DNA of 53,098 bases, from contig CAYVNW010000015.1 in NCBI GenBank assembly GCA_964452915.1, positions 1 to 53,098 of the forward strand, read 5' to 3'. The notes beneath the pieces are model-generated. The model searched no databases and was not told the origin of the DNA. It saw only the letters and a list, made by a program, of their open reading frames with translations. A program made the position numbers and the translations under genes. Positions 16,434-25,286 of the stretch are shown in pieces; position 1 is the stretch's first letter, and the number at the start of each line of letters is the position of its first letter. Source of the stretch: Colivivens sp964452915 (GTDB lineage Bacteria > Bacteroidota > Bacteroidia > Bacteroidales > Bacteroidaceae).

Positions 16434-18179
16434 TTATTGTCCTACACTTTTCAGCACTTCCTCGCATTTCTTCTCAGCGATCTCACAACAGTGCCTGTAG
16501 TCTGCAGGTGACTTCATATCGCCGGCGACTTCGATGTAGAACTTAATCTTCGGCTCTGTACCCGACGGACGAATGCTAAGCTTCGTGCCGTCAGCAGTAA
16601 AGTACTGCAGAACGTTGCTCGTTACAGGTTGAACCAACTTTGTGATTTTACCATCTGCATCCTTCGCTTCAAGCACTGACCAGTCTTTGTAGAGAGTAAC
16701 TTTGCTTCCAACCAACTCTGTAGGCGGATTCTTGCGATAATTCTCCATCATTGCTTTAATCTCATCGGCTCCGCTCTTTCCCGGACGTACGACATTAACT
16801 GCCTTGTTGTAAGAGAAACCATATTCCATGTATATACCCATCAGTATATCGTAAAGCGATTTGCCTTGGTCCTTTGCCCATGCACAGATTTCAGCAAGCA
16901 GCGAGCATGCACTAACTGAGTCTTTGTCACGGCAGAAATCTTCTGCAAGGAAGCCGAAACTCTCCTCACCACCACCGATAAACTTCTTCTTTCCTTCAGA
17001 GATGAGAATTTCACGTGCAATCCACTTGAAACCGGTGTAGCAGTCACGCATCTCAATTCCATACTTGTCTGCTATCTTCTTCACCATCTCTGTTGTAACG
17101 ATTGTTTTAACAACAAACTCGTTGCCCTTCATCAGTCCCTGGTCAATACGGTTCTTGATGATGTAGTAGAGGAATATGAGCATTGTCTGGTTGCCATTGA
17201 TGATAGTCCACTCACCACGGTCATCTTTACAAGCCATGGCAATACGGTCAGCATCTGGGTCACTTGCCATTACGATATCCGCATCAAGCTTCTTCGCCAA
17301 GTTTATTGCCAAAGTCAGAGCTTCAGCATTTTCAGGATTCGGTGACACAACGGTAGGAAAATTACCATCCTTTACCATCTGCTCAGGGACACAATTCACA
17401 TTTTCAAAACCCCAATACTTAAGGCTGCGAGGAATCATCATCATTCCCGCACCATGCAACGGAGTGTAGACAATGCATAGGTCTTTCTGATGTTCAATCG
17501 CCTTCTTGTCGATTGACAATGTATGTATGGCTTCTATATAAACCTTGTCAACATCCTCACCAATGATAGTGATGTACTTTTTGTCACCACCGGTCTTTAC
17601 ATCTTCATACTTTATCTTATTGACCTCGTCAATAATACCTGTGTCATGCGGAGGCAATACCTGAGCACCATCTTCCCAATATGCCTTGTAACCATTGTAC
17701 TCACGCGGATTGTGACTTGCAGTGATATTCACACCACTCTGGCACTTTAGATAACGTATAGCAAATGAAACCTCCGGAGTAGGACGCATATCTTCAAACA
17801 AGTAAACGTATATGCCGTTTGCTGCAAAGATGTCAGCCACCCTGTTTGCATACACATCGGAGTTGTTACGGCAGTCGACACCGATAACTACACTTATACG
17901 GTCTCTGTCAGCAAAACTTTTTTTCAAATAGTTAGCAAGCCCTTGTGTTGCCGCACCAACCGTGTAGATATTCATGCGGTTTGTGCCGGCACCCATGATG
18001 CCGCGCAATCCGCCTGTACCAAATTCAAGAGTCTGATAGAAGCTGTCAATCAGTTGGGTTTTATCCTCATTCTCAAGCATTGCCTTAACCTCTGCTTGAG
18101 TTTCAGGGTCAAATACCGGATTGGTAGCCCATTGTTGGGCAACCGCCTCACATTGTTTCAATAATTCCTGATCAGCCAT
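16434..18179 (-). CDS. Phosphoglucomutase/phosphomannomutase (alpha-D-phosphohexomutase)
   Basis: Interconverts hexose 1- and 6-phosphates. The 581-residue length matches the long PGM2-like bacterial group. The phosphoserine is Ser155 in TASHNPREYNGYK, the metal loop is SDPDADRIAM, the sugar-binding loop is GGEESFGF, and the C-terminal phosphate loop is RPSGTEPKIKFY. All four signature segments are intact, so the enzyme should be active; glucose versus mannose preference cannot be told. It has its own promoter at 18206-18236 and no co-transcribed partner. Confidence 0.93.
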   Translation of the reverse strand: MADQELLKQCEAVAQQWATNPVFDPETQAEVKAMLENEDKTQLIDSFYQTLEFGTGGLRGIMGAGTNRMNIYTVGAATQGLANYLKKSFADRDRISVVIGVDCRNNSDVYANRVADIFAANGIYVYLFEDMRPTPEVSFAIRYLKCQSGVNITASHNPREYNGYKAYWEDGAQVLPPHDTGIIDEVNKIKYEDVKTGGDKKYITIIGEDVDKVYIEAIHTLSIDKKAIEHQKDLCIVYTPLHGAGMMMIPRSLKYWGFENVNCVPEQMVKDGNFPTVVSPNPENAEALTLAINLAKKLDADIVMASDPDADRIAMACKDDRGEWTIINGNQTMLIFLYYIIKNRIDQGLMKGNEFVVKTIVTTEMVKKIADKYGIEMRDCYTGFKWIAREILISEGKKKFIGGGEESFGFLAEDFCRDKDSVSACSLLAEICAWAKDQGKSLYDILMGIYMEYGFSYNKAVNVVRPGKSGADEIKAMMENYRKNPPTELVGSKVTLYKDWSVLEAKDADGKITKLVQPVTSNVLQYFTADGTKLSIRPSGTEPKIKFYIEVAGDMKSPADYRHCCEIAEKKCEEVLKSVGQ

Positions 18180-18205
18180 GATAACCTAAAATTTTTATTT
18201 GGCTG

Positions 18206-18236
18206 CAAAGGTAAGCCATTTCACGCAAAAGTCAAA
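18206..18236 (-). promoter_or_regulatory. Promoter of the phosphohexomutase
   Basis: Minus-strand TTTG (18233-18236), a 19-bp spacer and TACCTTTG (18206-18213); the start codon is about 30 bp downstream. Confidence 0.75.
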
Positions 18237-18291
18237 ATATTTCAATGGTTTTTTGATTGTAAGAATGCGATTCAATCTTGCATTGACTTTT

Positions 18292-18309
18292 TACACCTTA
18301 TTATATATA
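18292..18309. repeat. Second copy of the 18-nt TACACCTTATT element
   Basis: Identical to 11279-11296. It sits in the middle of the divergent intergenic region between the phosphohexomutase and the secreted protein. Confidence 0.45.
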
Positions 18310-18386
18310 TTTTTATAGTACTATTAACCTTATCAATTATTAAGTCAGTAGTTCATTAAAAATATTACCAAAAATTTCGCAAAACA

Positions 18387-18418
18387 TTTGGCCGTTACAC
18401 AGAAACGGACTAACTTTG
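18387..18418 (+). promoter_or_regulatory. Promoter of the small secreted protein
   Basis: TTTG (18387-18390), a 20-bp spacer and TAACTTTG (18411-18418): an essentially perfect consensus, with the ATG 26 bp downstream. Confidence 0.8.
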
Positions 18419-18443
18419 TAGTACAAACAAAACAAATTAAACT

Positions 18444-18953
18444 ATGAAGAATTTAATTGCTACATTATGTATGCTGGTCATTTCATTAGGGCTTCAAGCT
18501 CAAGATGAAAGCACTCCGAATAATTGGATTACCGGAGAACAGGAAAGCAGTTTTCCTGGCGAGACAATCAAGTACGCCATATGTCAAAGCACACAGGAAT
18601 TTGAAGGACAGGCGACTCCGGTCACAGTGTCCATCAACGCAATGATATTTAAAGGGGTCAGCAATTTCTTTCTCTCTGTGAAAGGTGACGAATTCATCAT
18701 TGAAAACATTGAGAGCATAAACGTACAGAAAGTACTGATTCAGTTTGACGACAACAAGGCTGTCAATTATCCTTTGGTGGGTGACAACACATACTCCGCA
18801 TCAAAATTGCAATTTGAGTCAAGCTACCGCAGCAAATTCAAGAAAGGTCTTAAGACTGCCAAGACATGCAAGATCTCTTTTGAGTTTAAAAATGCAGATC
18901 ACCAAACATTTGAATTTAACGTTGAAGGGCTTGACCCAGCTTTCCTTAAGTGA
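18444..18953 (+). CDS. Small secreted protein of unknown function
   Basis: A 169-residue protein with a clear signal peptide (MKNLIATLCMLVISLGLQAQ). The mature part is rich in beta-strand patterns (FFLSVKGDEFIIENIESINVQKVLIQFDDN) and ends ISFEFKNADHQTFEFNVEGLDPAFLK. No catalytic motif or lipobox is visible and I do not recognise the family. It is monocistronic, with a consensus promoter and a strong terminator. Such short beta-rich secreted proteins are common in Bacteroidales; export to the periplasm is the only firm inference. Confidence 0.8.
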   Translation: MKNLIATLCMLVISLGLQAQDESTPNNWITGEQESSFPGETIKYAICQSTQEFEGQATPVTVSINAMIFKGVSNFFLSVKGDEFIIENIESINVQKVLIQFDDNKAVNYPLVGDNTYSASKLQFESSYRSKFKKGLKTAKTCKISFEFKNADHQTFEFNVEGLDPAFLK

Positions 18954-18994
18954 TTACAAACAAGCCGGAAGAAGTTTCGGTAATTAGAGGTTTT

Positions 18995-19031
18995 AGGGCA
19001 CAAACATAAGTCTGTGCCCTATTTGTTTTGC
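18995..19031. terminator. Terminator after the small secreted protein
   Basis: AGGGCACA (18995-19002) pairs perfectly with TGTGCCCT (19013-19020), followed by ATTTGTTTTG. It also lies 33 bp past the end of the convergent minus-strand membrane-protein pair and may serve both. Confidence 0.8.
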
Positions 19032-19052
19032 TCTGCTCTCAAGTTGGGGCAA

Positions 19053-19244
19053 TCATTCTGGTTGGGTTTTATTCTGTTCCTTTTTGTCTGTCACAAAGCT
19101 ATATACAGTATAAGCGAGTAAAGCCACACAAATCACAGATGCATAAATCCAGATCTCGGGGCCCTCAATTGAGCCACAGGCAGACACGAGGAATACAGCA
19201 GCCAATATAAACGACAGAATAGTCTTAATTAGTTTCTTTGCCAT
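19053..19244 (-). CDS. Small membrane protein, 63 residues, unknown function
   Basis: The sequence has two hydrophobic stretches (about 6-23 and 31-49) and a charged tail (DKKEQNKTQPE). The first stretch ends VSACGS, which could be a lipobox, although the second segment argues for a two-helix membrane protein. Its start overlaps the end of the upstream VanZ-like gene by 20 bp, indicating co-translation. No family is recognised. Confidence 0.6.
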   Translation of the reverse strand: MAKKLIKTILSFILAAVFLVSACGSIEGPEIWIYASVICVALLAYTVYSFVTDKKEQNKTQPE

Positions 19245-19698
19245 TTGCAGCCATTCTTTTTCTTATATAATTCTTAGCGTATACAATCAGCACAGTTATT
19301 ACAACAGCAGCCGCATAACAAACAAAATCCATTGGATCAGCGGTGCCGGTCAGTCCCCAAAACAGTTGTGCGAACTCAGATCCGAATGCGACAGCTGGCA
19401 TGATCAGATACCAAATACAAGAATACTTATCGAACTTGTTCCAAATGGCATCAACCAACAAGAGGTACGATAACAACCATAGACCGTCGGGCAGACTGTA
19501 ACGTACCCATCTGGGGATATCAATGGTATCACCCCACGCTCTGAGCAACTCCACCCATGGCCCTGCATGTTCATACAAGCGAAACATGTTGAGCTCTGTG
19601 GACCGGAACGTCAGATACATCAACCCTTCGACGATGAAGAGTATCAACGCCAATACTAATTCTATACACCTTGCCTTGCTCTTTAACAGCTCTCGCAT
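19225..19698 (-). CDS. VanZ-like integral membrane protein
   Basis: About 157 residues with four or five hydrophobic helices. The segment LPDGLWLLSYLLL followed by SEFAQLFWGLTGTADPMDFVCY resembles the VanZ-like pattern of conserved E-Q and D-D residues between helices. The frame is open from 19734, but the -7 box at 19732-19739 puts the transcript start near 19725. The start is therefore taken at ATG 19698 (MRELLKSKARC). VanZ-like proteins have varied, mostly unknown roles; glycopeptide resistance should not be inferred. Confidence 0.6.
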   Translation of the reverse strand: MRELLKSKARCIELVLALILFIVEGLMYLTFRSTELNMFRLYEHAGPWVELLRAWGDTIDIPRWVRYSLPDGLWLLSYLLLVDAIWNKFDKYSCIWYLIMPAVAFGSEFAQLFWGLTGTADPMDFVCYAAAVVITVLIVYAKNYIRKRMAANGKETN

Positions 19699-19731
19699 TT
19701 CAAGAAAATGTGGTTTTGTACAAAAACAGGG

Positions 19732-19761
19732 CAAAGATAATAATTAATTTACAATTCACAA
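19732..19761 (-). promoter_or_regulatory. Promoter of the VanZ-like gene
   Basis: Minus-strand TTG (19759-19761), a 19-bp spacer and TATCTTTG (19732-19739). Confidence 0.6.
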
Positions 19762-19782
19762 TCGCATTTCATGACAAATTTG

Positions 19783-19790
19783 TATCTTTG
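19783..19790 (+). promoter_or_regulatory. -7 box of lysS
   Basis: TATCTTTG followed by C; it continues into the palindrome CTTTGCAAAG (19786-19795). No clear TTTG is found 19-21 bp upstream. The lysS ATG is 46 bp downstream. Confidence 0.55.
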
Positions 19791-19836
19791 CAAAGTAAAT
19801 GTGCTTTAATAATGGATTTGATATAACAAAATATAG

Positions 19837-21399
19837 ATGACTACAGAACTAAACGAACAAGAGCTACAGCGCAGGCAGAACCTACAGGCAATGCGCGACA
19901 TGGGCATCGATCCCTACCCTGCCGCTGAATATCCGACCAACGCTTTCTCGACTGATATCGTAGCACAATATCATGAAGACAGCGACGAGCCACGGCAAGT
20001 GTGCATAGCAGGAAGGATGATGAGCCGACGAATCATGGGCAAAGCGTCATTCATAGAACTGAAAGACTCCAAAGGCAGAATTCAAGTATATGTGACACGT
20101 GACGACATATGTCCCGGGGAAAACAAAGACTTATACAATATCGTGTTCAAGAAATTGCTTGACCTTGGCGATTTTATAGGAATAAAAGGATTCGTGTTCC
20201 GCACGCAGACAGGACAGGTAAGTGTGCACGCCACTGAACTGACTGTATTGTCAAAGAGCCTTCGCCCACTGCCGATAGTAAAATATAAAGACGGAATTGC
20301 ATACGATGCATTTGAAGATCCGGAACTCAGATACAGACAAAGATACGTCGACCTGGTTGTCAACGAAGGCGTAAAGGAAACATTCGAAAAAAGGACAAAG
20401 GTGATTTCCACAATGCGCAAGGTTCTCGACAATGCCGGTTACACAGAAGTAGAGACACCTATCCTGCAATCTATTCCGGGAGGAGCAAGTGCACGACCGT
20501 TCATAACACACCACAACTCTCTCGACATCGACCTCTATATGCGTATAGCAACCGAGTTATACTTGAAGCGGCTGATTGTAGGAGGCTTTGAGGGCGTATA
20601 CGAAATTGGCAAGAACTTCCGCAATGAAGGCATGGACCGCACACACAACCCTGAGTTTACCTGCATGGAGCTGTATGTCCAGTATAAAGACTACAACTGG
20701 ATGATGTCATTCACAGAAAGACTTCTTGAGACCATCTGTGTGGCAGTCAACGGCTCACCGGAGAGCGTAGTTGACGGTAACACGATATCATTCAAGGCTC
20801 CTTACCGACGCCTGCCTATCCTTGACGCTATAAAAGAAAAGACCGGCTACGACCTCGACGGAAAATCGGAAGAAGAGATAAGAAGCATATGCAAACAGCT
20901 CGGAATGGAAGTGGACGAGACCATGGGTAAAGGAAAACTCATAGATGAGATATTCGGAGAGTTTTGCGAGGGCACATTCATACAACCTACATTCATAACC
21001 GACTACCCTGTGGAAATGTCGCCACTTACAAAGATGCACCGAAGCAAGCCAGGATTGACCGAGCGCTTTGAACTTATGGTCAACGGAAAGGAACTTGCCA
21101 ACGCATATTCAGAGCTCAACGACCCTATCGATCAGGAAGAAAGGTTCAAGGAGCAAATGAGACTCGCTGACAAAGGTGACGACGAGGCAATGATAATCGA
21201 TCAGGACTTCTTGCGGGCTCTGCAATATGGCATGCCTCCAACAAGTGGAATAGGCATCGGAATAGACCGGCTTGTGATGCTCATGACAGGCAAGACTGCC
21301 ATTCAGGAAGTGCTATTCTTCCCTCAAATGAAACCAAAGAAGGCTCAGACTCCAAACTCCGAGGATGAAGCCAACAATAATTCATCAACACACAATTAA
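19837..21399 (+). CDS. lysS: Lysyl-tRNA synthetase, class II
   Basis: Charges tRNA-Lys. About 520 residues: an N-terminal OB-fold anticodon-binding domain (about 55-160, RIMGKASFIELKDSKGRIQVYV) followed by the class II catalytic core. Motif 2 is seen in NFRNEGMDRTHNPEFTCMELY and motif 3 in PPTSGIGIGIDRLVMLMTG near the C-terminus. Full length, with no truncation. It starts a plus-strand run with gpsA and pgi; the gpsA start is only 4 bp past the lysS stop. Confidence 0.96.
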   Translation: MTTELNEQELQRRQNLQAMRDMGIDPYPAAEYPTNAFSTDIVAQYHEDSDEPRQVCIAGRMMSRRIMGKASFIELKDSKGRIQVYVTRDDICPGENKDLYNIVFKKLLDLGDFIGIKGFVFRTQTGQVSVHATELTVLSKSLRPLPIVKYKDGIAYDAFEDPELRYRQRYVDLVVNEGVKETFEKRTKVISTMRKVLDNAGYTEVETPILQSIPGGASARPFITHHNSLDIDLYMRIATELYLKRLIVGGFEGVYEIGKNFRNEGMDRTHNPEFTCMELYVQYKDYNWMMSFTERLLETICVAVNGSPESVVDGNTISFKAPYRRLPILDAIKEKTGYDLDGKSEEEIRSICKQLGMEVDETMGKGKLIDEIFGEFCEGTFIQPTFITDYPVEMSPLTKMHRSKPGLTERFELMVNGKELANAYSELNDPIDQEERFKEQMRLADKGDDEAMIIDQDFLRALQYGMPPTSGIGIGIDRLVMLMTGKTAIQEVLFFPQMKPKKAQTPNSEDEANNNSSTHN

Positions 21400-21403
21400 C
21401 GAA

Positions 21404-22408
21404 ATGCAATTCAGCAATTGCGGCAAAGTTGCTATAATCGGTGGAGGAAGTTGGGCTACAGCCATGGCAAAAATAGTCCTTCACCATGAGGAACAGATAA
21501 ACTGGTATATGAGGCGTGACGACAGAATCGAAGAGTTCAAACGCTTAGGTCATAACCCGGCTTACCTGACAGGATTGCACTTTAACGTGAGCCGCATAAA
21601 CTTCTCCTCAGACATCAATAAAGTTGTGCAGGAGTCGGACACCCTTATTTTCGTAACTCCTTCACCATATCTGAAGAGCCACTTGAAGAAACTGAAGACG
21701 AGTATTCGGAACAAGCTCATTGCCATCGCAATCAAAGGACTTGTACCAGATGACAACATTCTGATCTCGCAATACTTCCAACAGGCATTCAACGTGCCCG
21801 AGGACAATATAACGACAATAGGAGGACCGTCGCACGCCGAGGAAGTGGCAATGGACCGCCTGTGCTACCTCACCATCGGTTGCCACGACATAGAAAATGC
21901 ACGTACTGTGGCTGAACTACTTACCAACAAGTATGTAAAAACATCAGTCAGTACCGACATCGAGGGCATTGAATATAGTTCAGTGCTTAAAAACGTATAT
22001 GCAATAGCGGCAGGTATATGCAACGGGCTGAAATATGGCGATAACTTCCTTGCAGTGCTCGTAGCAAACGCGGTGCAAGAGATGGACAGGTTCCTTCACA
22101 CCGTGCAGCCACGCGATGACCGCAAAGTAATCAACACGGCATATCTTGGCGACTTGCTCGTGACCATGTACTCAAATTTCTCACGCAACCGTACGTTCGG
22201 AACCATGATCGGACGTGGCTACTCTGTCAAGACAGCGCAACTCGAAATGGAAATGATTGCCGAAGGCTATTACGGTACGTACTGCATGAAGCAAATCAAC
22301 AACCATTATCATGTCAACATGCCAATACTCGACGCCATGTACAACATTCTCTATGAACGCATATCACCTACTGTGGAGATCAAGATATTGAGCGACTCAT
22401 TCAGATGA
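21404..22408 (+). CDS. gpsA: NAD(P)H-dependent glycerol-3-phosphate dehydrogenase
   Basis: Reduces dihydroxyacetone phosphate to sn-glycerol 3-phosphate for phospholipid synthesis. About 334 residues. The Rossmann loop is GGGSWATAMA near the N-terminus. IAIKGL, GGPSHAEEV and the catalytic-lysine segment YSSVLKNVYAIAAGICNGL are all present. The frame is open from 21365 inside lysS, but ATG 21404 just after the lysS stop begins close to the dinucleotide loop and is preferred. Co-transcribed with lysS. Confidence 0.94.
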   Translation: MQFSNCGKVAIIGGGSWATAMAKIVLHHEEQINWYMRRDDRIEEFKRLGHNPAYLTGLHFNVSRINFSSDINKVVQESDTLIFVTPSPYLKSHLKKLKTSIRNKLIAIAIKGLVPDDNILISQYFQQAFNVPEDNITTIGGPSHAEEVAMDRLCYLTIGCHDIENARTVAELLTNKYVKTSVSTDIEGIEYSSVLKNVYAIAAGICNGLKYGDNFLAVLVANAVQEMDRFLHTVQPRDDRKVINTAYLGDLLVTMYSNFSRNRTFGTMIGRGYSVKTAQLEMEMIAEGYYGTYCMKQINNHYHVNMPILDAMYNILYERISPTVEIKILSDSFR

Positions 22409-22474
22409 CAGCAAGCTGAAAGATGTAAGTACGAAACTACGTAAACCCAATAATCAACAAAAACAATATCAAGC

Positions 22475-23815
22475 ATGAAACTGGAAATAAACAAAGCCGA
22501 ACAATTCCTTGAAAAAGGAAAGGTAGCGCAATATGAGACTGACGTAATGTCGGCACAACAGGCACTTGAACAAGGCACATGCGCAGGCAGCGACTTCCTT
22601 GGATGGCTTCATCTGCCATCAAGTATCACTCCCGAATTCTTGGCCGAGATTCAATCTACAGCCAACACAATGAGAACTCACTGCGACGCTATTGTTGTTG
22701 CAGGAATAGGCGGCAGTTATCTTGGTGCAAAGGCCGTAATTGCTGCACTCGACGACAACTTCACATGGCTTAAACAAGCAAAAGGGCCACGCATTCTGTT
22801 CGCAGGCAACAATATAAGTGAGGATTATCTGTCCGAACTCATCAGCTACTTGAAAGGACTGAAGTTCGGAGTAATCAACATAAGCAAATCCGGAACGACT
22901 ACAGAAACAGCCATTACATTCCGCCTCATGAAAAAAATGTGTGAGGACCAAATGGGCAAGGAACTCGCAAAGAAAGTGATCGTGGCTGTCACAGACGCTC
23001 ACAAAGGAGCTGCGCGCACCACAGCCGACAAGGAAGGCTACAAGTCGTTTGTAATCCCTGACAATGTAGGCGGGCGTTTCTCTGTTCTCACACCTGTAGG
23101 ACTTCTGCCAATCGCTTGTGCAGGATACGACATAAATGAACTCGTCAAAGGCGCACAAGACATGGAAAAGGCTTGTGACATCAATGTTCCGTTCGGACAG
23201 AATCCAAGTGCAATCTATGCAGCCGTCCGCAATGCTCTTTACGCATCCGGCAAGAAAATTGAGATACTTGTCAACTACCAGCCAAAGCTCCACTATGTTT
23301 CTGAATGGTGGAAACAATTGTATGGCGAGAGCGAGGGGAAAGACCATAAAGGAATCTTCCCTGCATCGGTCGACTTCTCTACCGACCTGCATTCTATGGG
23401 TCAGTGGATTCAAGACGGCGAACGCTCAATATTCGAAACAGTAATCTCAATTGACAAACCAAACCACAGTCTCACGGTTCCTTCTGATGAAGAAAACCTC
23501 GACGGACTGAACTTCCTTGCAGGCAAACATATCGATGAGGTCAACCACATGGCAGAACTTGGCACCCAGCTGGCACACGTTGACGGCGGAGTTCCAAACA
23601 TTCGCATCACCATTCCAAAACTCGATGAGTACAATATAGGACAACTGATATACTTTTTCGAGAAAGCCTGTGGAATAAGCGGACTTGTACTGAAAGTCAA
23701 CCCATTCAACCAGCCAGGAGTTGAGGCATACAAGAAAAATATGTTTGCACTGCTCAACAAGCCAGGCTATGAGGCTGAGAGCGTGGCAATCAGAAAGAAG
23801 CTCGAACAACAATAA
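22475..23815 (+). CDS. pgi: Glucose-6-phosphate isomerase
   Basis: Interconverts glucose 6-phosphate and fructose 6-phosphate. The 446-residue length is that of the compact bacterial form. Sugar-phosphate loops GIGGSYLGAKAV and SKSGTTTETA are intact, as are the KDHKGIFPASVDFSTDLHSMGQ segment and the C-terminal NPFNQPGVEAYKKNMF signature with the catalytic Lys. It follows gpsA by 66 bp and ends just before a strong hairpin at 23825. Confidence 0.95.
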   Translation: MKLEINKAEQFLEKGKVAQYETDVMSAQQALEQGTCAGSDFLGWLHLPSSITPEFLAEIQSTANTMRTHCDAIVVAGIGGSYLGAKAVIAALDDNFTWLKQAKGPRILFAGNNISEDYLSELISYLKGLKFGVINISKSGTTTETAITFRLMKKMCEDQMGKELAKKVIVAVTDAHKGAARTTADKEGYKSFVIPDNVGGRFSVLTPVGLLPIACAGYDINELVKGAQDMEKACDINVPFGQNPSAIYAAVRNALYASGKKIEILVNYQPKLHYVSEWWKQLYGESEGKDHKGIFPASVDFSTDLHSMGQWIQDGERSIFETVISIDKPNHSLTVPSDEENLDGLNFLAGKHIDEVNHMAELGTQLAHVDGGVPNIRITIPKLDEYNIGQLIYFFEKACGISGLVLKVNPFNQPGVEAYKKNMFALLNKPGYEAESVAIRKKLEQQ

Positions 23816-23824
23816 CCGCATAAC

Positions 23825-23860
23825 GTCCCACCCCGCACTTAACGGGGCGGGACTCTTTTT
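23825..23860 (+). terminator. Terminator of the lysS-gpsA-pgi unit, abutting the next start codon
   Basis: GTCCCACCCCG pairs with CGGGGCGGGAC (one A-C mismatch) around a 7-nt loop, followed by TCTTTTT. The next gene starts at 23866, only 6 bp on, so the hairpin also occupies its ribosome-binding region. Confidence 0.8.
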
Positions 23861-23865
23861 ATGTC

Positions 23866-24483
23866 ATGCAAATAGCAATAGCAGGAAACATTGGAAGTGG
23901 AAAGACGACTCTGACAAAGATGCTTGCCCAGCACTATGGATGGAAGCCTATGTTTGAGCCTGTAATAGACAATCCGTACCTTTCCGACTACTACAAGGAT
24001 ATAAAGCGTTGGTCACTCAACCTTGAAGTTTATTTCCTTAAAGAGAGATTCAAGAACATGCTCGAAATGAAAAACCTAAATGTTACTACAGTGCAAGACA
24101 GAACTATATTTGAAGGTGTCTATGTTTTTGTCGCCAACAACAAGGATCAAGGCAATATGAGCGAACGGGACTTCAACACCTATATGGATCTGTTCAAACT
24201 GATGATGTCATTCACCCAAAAGCCCGACTTGATGATTTACCTGCGCTCCGGCGTACCACATCTTGTTGAGAACATACAGAAGAGAGGCAGAGACTACGAA
24301 CAAGGCATGTCGCTTGAATACTTGCAAGGGCTGAACGACAAATACGAGGAGCTGATATTCAAGAAATATAAAGGTGAGGTACTGGTCATCGATGTTGACT
24401 CTCTTGACTTCCTCAACCGTCCGCACGACTTTGAACTCATCACCGACAAGATCGATGCCAACCTGTTCGGACTGTTCTCATGA
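23866..24483 (+). CDS. Deoxynucleoside kinase, first of a tandem pair
   Basis: Phosphorylates deoxynucleosides in the salvage pathway. 205 residues. The P-loop GNIGSGKTT is at about 7-15. VQDRTIFEGVYVF is the DR(S/T)-type catalytic motif, MIYLRSGVPHLV follows, and the LID arginines lie in QKRGRDYEQGMSLEYL. It is clearly paralogous to the next gene. Related tandem pairs in other bacteria form heterodimers with different base preference; that is only an analogy here. Its start lies directly behind a hairpin with no room for a Shine-Dalgarno site. Confidence 0.9.
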   Translation: MQIAIAGNIGSGKTTLTKMLAQHYGWKPMFEPVIDNPYLSDYYKDIKRWSLNLEVYFLKERFKNMLEMKNLNVTTVQDRTIFEGVYVFVANNKDQGNMSERDFNTYMDLFKLMMSFTQKPDLMIYLRSGVPHLVENIQKRGRDYEQGMSLEYLQGLNDKYEELIFKKYKGEVLVIDVDSLDFLNRPHDFELITDKIDANLFGLFS

Positions 24484-24514
24484 CAAAATTATCAACCATT
24501 CAAACATACACATA

Positions 24515-25147
24515 ATGCACATAGCAATAGCAGGCAATATAGGCTCAGGCAAGACGACTCTAACGAGGATGCTCGCAAAACGTTATGGATGGACTCCCAA
24601 ATATGAGTCTGTGGACTTCAATCCTTACCTGGAGGATTTCTACGCCGACATGAAACGATGGTCGTTCAACCTACAAATCTATTTTCTAAACACGCGGTTC
24701 AAGGACGTGGTGGACATATCAAGAAGCAGCGACACTGTTGTACAAGACCGCACCATCTATGAGGACGCATGCATATTTGCCCCCAACCTCCATGCGATGG
24801 GCAACATGAGCGACCGCGACTTCCAAACCTATCAGGACTTATTCAATCTGATGATGTCACTCGTGCATGAACCCGACTTGATGATTTATCTGCGAAGCAG
24901 TGTGCCGCATCTGATTGCGAAAATACAGAAACGCGGACGCGACTATGAGCAATCCATACAAATCGACTACCTGAAAGGATTGAACGACAGGTATGAGGAA
25001 TGGGTGGACAATTACAAAGGCGAACTACTGGTAATCAACGCCGACCATACGGACTTTGAGAATAATCCGCACGACTTCCAAACTATCACAGACGGTATCG
25101 ACGCGCGCCTGTTCGGACTTTTCCCGTTCGACGAGCAGAAGGGATGA
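24515..25147 (+). CDS. Deoxynucleoside kinase, second of a tandem pair
   Basis: Paralogue of the preceding gene, 210 residues. It carries the P-loop GNIGSGKTT, the catalytic segment VVQDRTIYEDACIFA, MIYLRSSVPHLI, the LID motif QKRGRDYEQSIQIDYL, and RLFGLFPFDEQKG at the end. Start ATG 24515 is chosen because the protein then begins with MHIAIAGNIG, matching its neighbour; the open frame upstream overlaps the first kinase out of frame. The two genes are 31 bp apart and probably co-transcribed. Confidence 0.9.
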   Translation: MHIAIAGNIGSGKTTLTRMLAKRYGWTPKYESVDFNPYLEDFYADMKRWSFNLQIYFLNTRFKDVVDISRSSDTVVQDRTIYEDACIFAPNLHAMGNMSDRDFQTYQDLFNLMMSLVHEPDLMIYLRSSVPHLIAKIQKRGRDYEQSIQIDYLKGLNDRYEEWVDNYKGELLVINADHTDFENNPHDFQTITDGIDARLFGLFPFDEQKG

Positions 25148-25286
25148 CGCCCCACACCTCCTACTCTCCGAAGCCCCCAAAATAAATGTCATTGCTTAAA
25201 TCTTTCAAGCTTGTTTTGAGTCTTTATAGTAGATGCATCTCAAATATGTATAACTAATAAAGATAACGAATAAGCAAAACGACATT

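Noticed and set aside
19225..19698. Glycopeptide-resistance gene
   Set aside because: VanZ-like proteins are widespread and no other van genes are present.
22619..23413. 264-residue minus-strand reading frame
   Set aside because: It lies antisense within pgi and shows no recognisable domain or promoter.
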